This document shows, in pieces, positions 8,288-14,982 of a DNA stretch of 26,294 nucleotides. The number at the start of each line of letters is the position of its first letter. Position 1 is the stretch's first letter. The notes beneath the pieces were generated by a model, which was not told the origin of the DNA, made no database searches, and was given only the letters and a program-made list of their open reading frames with translations. Made by a program: the position numbers and the translations under genes. Source of the stretch: HGM04593 sp045634365. Lineage in GTDB: Bacteria > Bacteroidota > Bacteroidia > Bacteroidales > Bacteroidaceae. The DNA is taken from assembly GCA_045634365.1 (NCBI GenBank), contig JAZRAC010000033.1, positions 1-26,294 on the forward strand, written 5' to 3'.

Positions 8288-10111
8288 ATGGCGTTTTTAG
8301 AAGATTATACTCTGTTGGACGAATTGGGACAAGGTGGTTTTGCCACCGTCTATAAGGTTCGTCATAATAATTTGGGATATATCAGAGCATTGCGTGTTTT
8401 GAATGCTACTATTGCCCGTGGAGAGAGGGACGACGCTTACCAAAAGTTTTTGGAAGAGTGTCGATTGCTGCTTCGCTTGGGCAATGGCAATCACCCCAAT
8501 ATAGTACACATCTATCAACCATTGCTGAAAGCCCAAAAAGCGATTGTTGAAATGGATTTTGTCGATGGAAAGGACCTCTCTCATTATCTCATAGACAAGC
8601 ACTCTTTCATTGAAATAGAAGATGTGTTAAGGTTGTTGACCGATATTGGTAGTGCGCTTGCCTATTGTCACGAGGATATATACAAGTTCTGTATGGACAA
8701 AGAACTTGATAATCTGCTCGATGACCCGAACGATGGCCGTAAGGCGTTGATAGATGATGATACAAAGCGTAGATTGATTGACAAATATCGTGTTGTGCAC
8801 AACGATATACATTCGGGCAATATTATCCGTCGCGAAGATGGAAGTTTTGTATTGTTGGATTTTGGATTGGCCATTGAAGGAGATAGCGTTATAAGGAGCA
8901 GCCGTCGCAAGAACGGTGCACCCGAATTTAAGGCACCCGAGAAGTGGGACAATGAGAGTTTGCTTGCTCCCCAATCCGATATATATAGCTTTGGCGTTGT
9001 TTTGTATGAATATCTCGCAGGTAGAGTTCCCTTTATGCGCGATATTAAGAACCACAACTCTGTTGAGGCCGAATATCTGCTTGTAAAGGCTCATAAAGAG
9101 CAAAAGCCGGCTCCTATATTTGAATTTAGAAAAGCGGCTTTTGAACAGGCCCACCCGGGGGAGACCTATAAAAAGGATTACCCCGATTGGTTGGAGGATG
9201 TAATCTTTAAATGCTTGGAAAAATCTCCCGAGGACCGCTTTAAGAATGGTAAAGAACTATATACACGTGTTTTAAGCTGTGTAGGCTCCGACAGGGATGC
9301 GTTAATTCAGAATCTGAAAGAGGAACTTGATAAATCGCATACAGAGGCAACTCGCCTAAACGAAGATATTGTTCGTTTGAACAAGGATATTATCCGTTTG
9401 CAGGAGCAGAAACCAGCCCTTTCTAATCCGGTTGAGCAAGAAAAACTTACGCTGAATCTGCAAAATCAGTTAAAGGATGTCTTGTATGCGAAGAATATGC
9501 TCGAAATGGATGTGAAGAGGTTGCAAGGCGAGAATGCAAGATTAAAAGAGGAGCGGGGAGCGAGGAGCAACGATGAAAAGCTTTGTGAAAGAATAGAGGA
9601 ACTGGAAAATGCGTTGAAACAAGCCGAAGAGGAGTTGCAACAGATTCCCAATAAATTGTCCGTAGCCACCAAAGAAAATGATGAATTAAAGAAAGAGGTT
9701 GCCACACTAAAAAAGAATACCGGCAAAGGTGGTGCGAAAATTTGGAAAATATTGTTCTTTGTAATGCTTGCGATTATATTCTTGTTGGTGGTTATAAAAG
9801 TACCATCATCATCCACCAACGATACAGAGTATAAGAATAAGTATAATGCTGAATTAAAGAAGAACAAGAAACTTCTTGCAACGAAAGATTCGCTTCTTAA
9901 TCTTAAAAACAGTTCTTCGTCCGATAAGGAGGTAGAGGAACTAAATTCTCGTATTGCTGAATTGAAAAAAGAGTTGTCAAATGCAAAATCGGCAGCAGGC
10001 AACAAAACTATCGAGAATGAACTCAAAGCCAAAGTCTCTCGATTGGAGAATTTGATAGAAGAGAAAGACCGTTTAATAAAGGTATTAGAAAAATCATTAG
10101 GAGTACAATAG
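8288..10111 (+). CDS. transmembrane Ser/Thr protein kinase with coiled coils
   Basis: A 607-residue eukaryotic-type (Hanks) kinase. The kinase domain covers about 6-335. The glycine loop is G14-Q-G-G-F-A-T-V21. The catalytic loop is H171-N-D173 with N178, DFG is D191-F-G193, an APE-type motif reads 'FKAPEKW', and 'SDIYSFGVVLYEYL' is subdomain IX. The usual ATP-contact lysine position in strand 3 ('ALRVLN') is R36, and HRD is HND, making it a non-RD kinase with an atypical beta-3 residue. A long cytoplasmic coiled coil covers about 340-475. One membrane helix lies near 486-507 and a second coiled coil at about 515-607 is predicted to be periplasmic, with no PASTA repeats. The leader agtaaaataatatg is identical to that of the next gene. 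It is probably opposed by the PP2C phosphatase three genes downstream. Confidence 0.92.
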   Translation: MAFLEDYTLLDELGQGGFATVYKVRHNNLGYIRALRVLNATIARGERDDAYQKFLEECRLLLRLGNGNHPNIVHIYQPLLKAQKAIVEMDFVDGKDLSHYLIDKHSFIEIEDVLRLLTDIGSALAYCHEDIYKFCMDKELDNLLDDPNDGRKALIDDDTKRRLIDKYRVVHNDIHSGNIIRREDGSFVLLDFGLAIEGDSVIRSSRRKNGAPEFKAPEKWDNESLLAPQSDIYSFGVVLYEYLAGRVPFMRDIKNHNSVEAEYLLVKAHKEQKPAPIFEFRKAAFEQAHPGETYKKDYPDWLEDVIFKCLEKSPEDRFKNGKELYTRVLSCVGSDRDALIQNLKEELDKSHTEATRLNEDIVRLNKDIIRLQEQKPALSNPVEQEKLTLNLQNQLKDVLYAKNMLEMDVKRLQGENARLKEERGARSNDEKLCERIEELENALKQAEEELQQIPNKLSVATKENDELKKEVATLKKNTGKGGAKIWKILFFVMLAIIFLLVVIKVPSSSTNDTEYKNKYNAELKKNKKLLATKDSLLNLKNSSSSDKEVEELNSRIAELKKELSNAKSAAGNKTIENELKAKVSRLENLIEEKDRLIKVLEKSLGVQ

Positions 10112-10120
10112 TAAAATAAT

Positions 10121-10948
10121 ATGGGAAAGAGTTTTTTTGAACGAATTGCCGACCTGATAAATGGAAACAAGGCAGAAGGTGTAAACGATGTTGCCGATTC
10201 TGCGAATTCTTCGCAGAATGCTATAAATAAAAATGCACTTTTGTTAGAACGTATACTATCTGTTCTAAAATCGAATTATGCAGGAATAAGAGTGTCGATG
10301 AAAGAGAAATCCTTAATCGTATGGGTAGATGATGGATTGTTCTACAACTCCTTGACATTGAGCAGTTTTAAAGAGCAGCTTATAACAACCCTTATCGACG
10401 AGCTTGGCTTTGAATTTGGGGCGATAGAAATTAAGCAGGGCACTCCCGACAATAGCTCTTGTACCGATGTAATGGAGAGGTGCTGTTTGCAGATAGAAAA
10501 CCACCAACAGGTGCAAAAGGTGTGTAAAGCCGTAATATACCCTGTTAAAGGCTTTGGATCAATGCTGGATGATTGTGTCTGCCTCGATTCACAGGAAATA
10601 AGCACATTGCCCGGTTCCAATTATAATATCGGCGTGGGCCGACAACCGCATATGGCCGATGGTACTCATAGAGTAAATCACATAGCAATAGACGATAATC
10701 CAAACTCTGCCGAATATGATAAAAACAAATATGTGAGCAGAGCACACGCACATATCTCATATTCCGAGGATTATGGATTTTTGTTATATGTGGAGATGTC
10801 CGGCACGCGAGCAGCCCAGAAACGCACCCACATTTATCGTGGTTCAGAGAAAATAGAACTTAATAATACGTTGGTTCCCGAACAATTGCACGATGGCGAT
10901 TACATTGTTCTGAGCAAATATGTTCATTTATTGTTTAAAAAAGCTTAA
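10121..10948 (+). CDS. FHA-domain phosphopeptide-binding protein
   Basis: 275 residues, cytoplasmic, with no signal or membrane segment. The C-terminal FHA domain (about 165-275) shows G173-R174 and the S206-R-A-H209 motif ('YVSRAHAHI'), the canonical phosphothreonine-binding elements. The usual Asn-x-x in the later loop is not obvious. The N-terminal half (about 35-110) is an independent alpha/beta segment containing 'VSMKEKSLIVWVDD' that I cannot name. It starts 9 nt after the kinase stop and ends 2 nt before the next gene, so translational coupling is likely. FHA proteins read Thr phosphorylation by the cognate kinase; the probable targets are the kinase itself or neighbours in the operon. 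Confidence 0.85.
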   Translation: MGKSFFERIADLINGNKAEGVNDVADSANSSQNAINKNALLLERILSVLKSNYAGIRVSMKEKSLIVWVDDGLFYNSLTLSSFKEQLITTLIDELGFEFGAIEIKQGTPDNSSCTDVMERCCLQIENHQQVQKVCKAVIYPVKGFGSMLDDCVCLDSQEISTLPGSNYNIGVGRQPHMADGTHRVNHIAIDDNPNSAEYDKNKYVSRAHAHISYSEDYGFLLYVEMSGTRAAQKRTHIYRGSEKIELNNTLVPEQLHDGDYIVLSKYVHLLFKKA

Positions 10949-10950
10949 CA

Positions 10951-11907
10951 ATGGATTTTATAAAAAAAATATTGGATATATTTAAACCTGATAAATTAAC
11001 AAGTGAGGGTTTAATCACAAATGAGGGCTTGCTTAAAGAGCTTACCTCTCATTTTAAAACTATGCTGAAAAATGAGTCTGTGGGACAACGAATGTTGTAT
11101 CCTATGTCCTTTAACATACTAATGGCTCCCGAGGACTATGATAGCCGAAGACAGTCTTTGCCGTTTGTCTTGCCGCAGGTTGTTGCCGGTTTTTACAAGA
11201 TTATTAAAGAGATGAGAGTAAAATATCCCGACTACACCCCTCCTGCAAAGTATTGGTTCTTCCAATTCTCGGCGTGTCAGGCCGGTAAGGTACAATCAAA
11301 TTCTACGGCTTCATTGATTATTCGTAAAGGTCACATAGCAACAGTTGCCAACCTTTTGACGTTTGATATAAGAGAGGCTAATAATGTGTATGCCGATACC
11401 AATACCCGTATGTCGATAAAATTGGACGACTCCAATGTGATGAACGATGTAAATGTTAACTGGAATGCGATAAAAAGCCTTGATGTTATTGGCGAGGGTA
11501 CATTCTGCTATAACTTCGACAATAATCTGGGAGGTGATATACAACGTGTTACCGACTATTCGAGTGTGAGTGATATGGACGGCATTGCCGAATTGACATA
11601 TTCCAGAGGAGGACGTAATCTTCATTATATAATGAAAGATAACCTTATTAACATATCCGGAAAGAGTGAAAAACGAAGCGGACGTACGTTCTTCATTTTG
11701 GAAGAACACGACATAAAAGACTCTCACGTGCAGATAAAATATTTGCCTTCGGATAAAAAATTCCAGATTGCAGCTTTTGGGCCGACAAGGCTTAATAGTC
11801 GCAAATTGATTGAGAGTAGCGGAGGTGATGTAACCTGGTACGACCTTGCCAATAATTCAAGTATTTTCATTAACGACGAGATAAGTATAAAGTTTGAAAT
11901 TAAATAA
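10951..11907 (+). CDS. second FHA-like protein with FhaA-N-like start
   Basis: 318 residues, cytoplasmic. The N-terminal portion (about 25-90, 'MLYPMSFNILMAPEDYDSRR') resembles the FhaA N-terminal domain (DUF3662), in which a helix is followed by a strand and an '-P-x-D-Y-' turn. The C-terminal 90 residues look like a degenerate FHA sandwich: a strand 'LINISGKSEKRSGRTFFIL', a loop 'DIKDSHVQIKYL', then 'GPTRLNSRKL' and 'SSIFINDEISIKFEI'. The Gly-Arg and Ser-x-x-His residues are only partly kept ('SGR', 'DSHVQI'), so phosphopeptide binding may be lost. It sits 2 nt after the FHA gene and 12 nt before the phosphatase. The domain calls are by eye and tentative; the gene itself is secure. Confidence 0.65.
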   Translation: MDFIKKILDIFKPDKLTSEGLITNEGLLKELTSHFKTMLKNESVGQRMLYPMSFNILMAPEDYDSRRQSLPFVLPQVVAGFYKIIKEMRVKYPDYTPPAKYWFFQFSACQAGKVQSNSTASLIIRKGHIATVANLLTFDIREANNVYADTNTRMSIKLDDSNVMNDVNVNWNAIKSLDVIGEGTFCYNFDNNLGGDIQRVTDYSSVSDMDGIAELTYSRGGRNLHYIMKDNLINISGKSEKRSGRTFFILEEHDIKDSHVQIKYLPSDKKFQIAAFGPTRLNSRKLIESSGGDVTWYDLANNSSIFINDEISIKFEIK

Positions 11908-11919
11908 TAGTATTTATAT

Positions 11920-13095
11920 ATGGATACGATAACATTTTCCGGAAATACAGATATGGGGCAGAAGCGCTCTAATAATGAGGATGCTTTTATTGCTCAATGT
12001 TTGTGGGGTGATAGACATATTTTGGCTGCTGCCATAGATGGTGTCGGTGGCTATGAAGGAGGAGAGATTGCATCCTCCTTGGCCCAACAAAAAATAGTGG
12101 AGTATCTCGAAACATATCCTAATGGTGAACGTTCGGAACTGCTTAAACAGGCAGTGATTTACGCCAATAATGCGATATTTACGGAGCGCAATAACCAACC
12201 GGAATATAGCAGTATGAGCTGTGTGTTGACTGCTGTGCTGGTTGAAGTTGAGAAGAATCTTATACATATGGCCCACGTGGGAGATACACGCCTGTATCAA
12301 TGCACCTGCGGGCATATAATGAAGTTGTCGCACGACCACTCATTGGTGGGATATCGCGAGGAGATAGGCGAGCTTACCGAGCTTGAAGCAATGAACCACC
12401 CTCAACGTAATATAATCGGTCGCGATGTGGGCTCAAAGTTGCTCGATGGCGATGAGAATGATTATATAGAGGTTGCGACCTTCCCGTTGCTCCCCAATTC
12501 AACCCTGTTGTTATGTTCCGATGGCCTTTGCGATATGATAACATCGGAGCAGATGAAGGCGTGTATCGAAGAGAAGGGGATTCCTCTCGAAGAAAAAGTG
12601 GCCAATCTCATTGCAGCAGCAAATAATGCAGGTGGAAAAGATAATGTAACAGTTGTGCTCATAGAGTATAACTGCCCCGACTATAACCCACAGGATGTGC
12701 TGGCTCCGGCAATAGAACCGACGAATGCTCCAACAGAGGGTGAGGAACCCGTTTGTGAGCAACAAGAGAATGAACCACAATCGACAGAGCCGGAAGTGAA
12801 CGACGATGTTGAAGATACATCGGCCGAGGATTGTCCTGTAAAAAAGAGAGGTGGAAAATTGGTTTATTCAATTTTGATTATTCTCTCCATTATTATGTTT
12901 GCAGTGGGTTATATTCTTGGTGGATATACCGGAAAAGAGTATTTCCCCTCATTCTTCTCTCATCGCATAGATACGGTGTTTAATAAGATAGGGGAGTTTG
13001 TATCCACGGAATATCCCGTCGCTTCATCCATAATAGACAATATATCCGTTGAAGAGCCCGTTGCAGAAGTTAATGACGAAATAGATGAACAATAA
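11920..13095 (+). CDS. membrane-anchored PP2C-family Ser/Thr phosphatase
   Basis: 391 residues. The PP2C catalytic domain covers about 1-250 and has all metal-binding motifs: 'R16SNNED21', D40-G-V-G-G44, 'VGD122TR', 'CSD201GL' and 'GGKD241N'. It should be an active Mn/Mg-dependent phosphatase. An acidic, Glu/Pro-rich linker (about 250-305) leads to one membrane helix (about 314-336) and a short periplasmic tail. This is the general architecture of mycobacterial PstP: cytoplasmic phosphatase, linker, single membrane pass. Its job is probably to reverse phosphorylation by the kinase encoded upstream. It is followed 10 nt later by the MORN-repeat gene. Confidence 0.93.
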   Translation: MDTITFSGNTDMGQKRSNNEDAFIAQCLWGDRHILAAAIDGVGGYEGGEIASSLAQQKIVEYLETYPNGERSELLKQAVIYANNAIFTERNNQPEYSSMSCVLTAVLVEVEKNLIHMAHVGDTRLYQCTCGHIMKLSHDHSLVGYREEIGELTELEAMNHPQRNIIGRDVGSKLLDGDENDYIEVATFPLLPNSTLLLCSDGLCDMITSEQMKACIEEKGIPLEEKVANLIAAANNAGGKDNVTVVLIEYNCPDYNPQDVLAPAIEPTNAPTEGEEPVCEQQENEPQSTEPEVNDDVEDTSAEDCPVKKRGGKLVYSILIILSIIMFAVGYILGGYTGKEYFPSFFSHRIDTVFNKIGEFVSTEYPVASSIIDNISVEEPVAEVNDEIDEQ

Positions 13096-13105
13096 ACAGA
13101 AGAGT

Positions 13106-13816
13106 ATGAAAAACATAATTGTATTTTTATCAATTCTATTATGCCCGATTGGGCTCTTCTCGCAGAACAATTATGATAAATATTTGAATACTGCTTATAA
13201 ACAGATGTATTCGGGGCGTTACGAGCTCTCAAAGGCTAATTATGAGGCATATAAAGGGATGTCGGGGAAGAGCGACCCCGATATTGAATATATGTTGGAA
13301 TTGGTCTCCAATAAGGTCGATAGGGATGCTGAACAGGTTACCATAGTATATAGCAATGGCACCTACAAAGGGGCTTGTGCCAATGGCAAACGTGAAGGTT
13401 GGGGCGTATTGGAATACAACGATGGAGGGAAATATGAAGGATGTTGGGAAAATGATGTCCAGCATGGCCCGGGAAAATATTATTACAACGATGGTGACCA
13501 GTTCGAAGGTTTGTATAAAACAGGGCGGAAAGAAGGAAAGGGAACCTACTATTATAGCACCGGTGATAAATATGTAGGCTATTACAAGAATAATGTAATG
13601 TCGGGCCCCGGAGAGTTTTATTACAGTAACGGTGATAAATATGTAGGAAACTTCGATAATAACCGAAGAAACGGCGAAGGTACATACTATTATAGCAATG
13701 GTGATAAATTTGTCGGTTACTATTTGAACGACCAGCCCCACGGCGAAGGGAAGTACTATTTCAGTAATGGGGATGTTCGTCGCGGAACTTGGGAATATGG
13801 CCGATTGTTAGATTGA
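13106..13816 (+). CDS. secreted MORN-repeat protein with TPR-like N-terminus
   Basis: About 236 residues. I chose the ATG at 13106 because it gives a compact signal peptide (MKNIIVFLSILLCPIGLFSQ). An in-frame ATG at 13085 would add seven residues and overlap the phosphatase gene by 11 nt. After cleavage, about 55 residues form a TPR-like helical module ('NYDKYLNTAYKQMYSGRYELSKANYEAYKGMSG'). At least six MORN repeats follow, about 23 residues apart, each of the type 'GDKYVGYYKNN...GxGxYYYSNG'. MORN repeats form an elongated beta sheet and are often linked to membranes or scaffolding. Its N-terminal module recurs in the next two genes. Confidence 0.88.
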   Translation: MKNIIVFLSILLCPIGLFSQNNYDKYLNTAYKQMYSGRYELSKANYEAYKGMSGKSDPDIEYMLELVSNKVDRDAEQVTIVYSNGTYKGACANGKREGWGVLEYNDGGKYEGCWENDVQHGPGKYYYNDGDQFEGLYKTGRKEGKGTYYYSTGDKYVGYYKNNVMSGPGEFYYSNGDKYVGNFDNNRRNGEGTYYYSNGDKFVGYYLNDQPHGEGKYYFSNGDVRRGTWEYGRLLD

Positions 13817-13844
13817 GCTATAATCCCCCAAACATAAATTACTA

Positions 13845-14786
13845 ATGAAACAGATTACAATTAACATATTCTTCTCTTTGTGTTTATTGCTTGTCTCTGT
13901 GCAGATAGCTTCGCAAGATAATGCGAAATATTTAAAAACGGCAAAAATGCAGTTCGAGAAAGGAGAGTATGCCAATGCTCAAAAATCACTGAATGTGTAT
14001 GTTGCCTTGGATGGTCGCGCCGATGAACTTGCCTCCAAAATTAAAAAGTGCCTTTCGTTGACAGCAAAAGCCGAGGATGCTCTTTACAAACAGGATATGA
14101 ATGTGGCAATAGAGAACTATCGCAAGCTGTTGTCAATAAACCCCAAAGACCCAATTGCGCGCAAAAGGGTTGCGGAGTTTGAAAAATCGCAGGCTGTGAA
14201 AGTTACTGCCACCGACAGCCGTGCAGTGGACCTTGGTCTCTCGGTTAAATGGGCAGCATATAATGTTGGTGCCACCGCCCCCGAGGAGTATGGCGATTAC
14301 TATGCTTGGGGCGAAACAGAGGAGAAGAGAGACTACTCTTGGAAAACCTATAAATATTGCAACGGCAGTTACGATACTCAAACAAAATACTGCACAAGTA
14401 GCAGTTACGGTACCGTTGATGGCAAAACCACCCTTGAACCGGAAGACGATGTAGCCACCGTTAAATGGGGTGGCACTTGGCGAATGCCCACCATAAAAGA
14501 ACTACAAGAGCTAATAGACAACTGCACTTGGGAGTGGACCACCCTTAACGATGTTAAGGGTTACCGCGTAACCGGCCCCAACGGCAACAGCATATTCCTG
14601 CCCTTTGCGGGCTACCGCGGCGGTACGGGAGTCAACTATCAGGGTTTCCTCGGCAGCTATTGGTCGAGTTCGTTGGATAGCAGTAGCAGCTACTACGCCT
14701 GCAGCCTGTACTTCGACAGCAGCGACTTCGACTGGGTCGACGACGGCCGCTGCTACGGCCGCACGGTGCGCCCTGTGTGTCCATAA
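13845..14786 (+). CDS. secreted FISUMP/C-type-lectin-fold protein with DGR-like variable end
   Basis: 313 residues. A signal peptide (about 1-23, ending 'VQIASQ') is followed by two TPR-like units (about 25-115, 'AKYLKTAKMQFEKGEYANAQKSL' and 'ALYKQDMNVAIENYRKLL'). From about residue 126 it is a Fibrobacter-major-paralogous (FISUMP) domain: 'AVDLGLSVKWAAYNVGA', 'YAWGETE', 'WRMPTIKELQEL', 'LPFAGYR', 'YWSSS' and the terminal 'RTVRPV'. This family adopts a C-type-lectin-like fold and is a recurrent host of diversity-generating retroelement variable regions. The last 50 codons are rich in NNC codons (AGC, TAC, GAC, TGC, TTC, GGC) and differ in composition from the rest of the gene. It is probably a periplasmic or surface binding protein. 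Confidence 0.85.
   Translation: MKQITINIFFSLCLLLVSVQIASQDNAKYLKTAKMQFEKGEYANAQKSLNVYVALDGRADELASKIKKCLSLTAKAEDALYKQDMNVAIENYRKLLSINPKDPIARKRVAEFEKSQAVKVTATDSRAVDLGLSVKWAAYNVGATAPEEYGDYYAWGETEEKRDYSWKTYKYCNGSYDTQTKYCTSSSYGTVDGKTTLEPEDDVATVKWGGTWRMPTIKELQELIDNCTWEWTTLNDVKGYRVTGPNGNSIFLPFAGYRGGTGVNYQGFLGSYWSSSLDSSSSYYACSLYFDSSDFDWVDDGRCYGRTVRPVCP
14637..14771 (+). other. candidate DGR variable region
   Basis: This is the 3' end of the FISUMP gene. From 14673 to 14771, 26 of 33 codons end in C. Most of these can be derived from AAC by replacing one or both adenines (AGC, TAC, GAC, TGC, TTC, GTC, GGC), yet no AAC codon remains. The stretch ends in a GC-rich segment (cggccgcacggtgcgccctg), placed as the 'initiation of mutagenic homing' segment is in known DGRs. 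No template repeat or reverse transcriptase is visible in this window, so the call depends on a remote template. Confidence 0.5.
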
Positions 14787-14800
14787 TAAAAAGAGCGAGC

Positions 14801-14827
14801 GTTTTATCGCCTGTCGGGCGATAAAAC
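14801..14827. repeat. perfect hairpin downstream of the variable region (hairpin 1)
   Basis: Arms gttttatcgcc (14801-14811) and ggcgataaaac (14817-14827) form a perfect 11-bp stem with a 5-nt loop, 14 nt after the stop codon. No T tract follows, so it is not a classical terminator. DGR targets often carry a hairpin just after the variable region that promotes homing; this is in the right place to be one. It could instead be an mRNA-stabilising or attenuating structure within the operon. Confidence 0.65.
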
Positions 14828-14833
14828 TCAATC

Positions 14834-14896
14834 ATCGACGCAGTCGATTTAAAAGCGCCGCAGGCGCGATTTAATTTATTTACGCACTTTTTGCGT
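14834..14896. repeat. three further consecutive hairpins (hairpins 2-4)
   Basis: Hairpin 2 is atcgac-gca-gtcgat (14834-14848). Hairpin 3 is gcgcc-gca-ggcgc (14855-14867). Hairpin 4 is acgca-ctttt-tgcgt (14882-14896). Hairpins 2 and 3 share the loop GCA. Together with hairpin 1 they fill 14801-14896. Hairpin 4 is followed by TTTTA and could give partial termination. They occupy the only long gap (196 nt) inside the operon. Confidence 0.6.
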
Positions 14897-14982
14897 TTTA
14901 TAGAAGTTATGTGTTATTTTGCTCCCGATAATCATTCCTGTCGAGGCACTAAAATGAAGTATAAAATAGAGTTATAAAGATT

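Noticed and set aside
9466..10170. 234-codon open frame on the - strand, Ser/Phe-rich
   Set aside because: It lies antisense to the kinase coiled coil and the start of the FHA gene. Lys/Glu-rich coiled coils give Phe/Ser-rich open antisense frames. No signal peptide, domain or intergenic space supports it.
8288..13095. Type VI secretion control module (PpkA, PppA, Fha)
   Set aside because: Kinase, FHA and PP2C would fit, but no T6SS structural gene (TssB/C, Hcp, VgrG, ClpV, TssJ/L/M) is nearby, and the first gene is a wall synthase.
14511..14874. Several overlapping open frames on both strands at the FISUMP 3' end
   Set aside because: They result from the locally GC-rich, stop-poor variable region. 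They show low-complexity Ala/Thr/Arg composition and no start or domain support. I treat the openness as a by-product of the codon pattern.
14801..14896. CRISPR-like array from repeated short palindromes
   Set aside because: The palindromes differ in sequence and length, have no uniform spacer spacing, and no cas gene is present.
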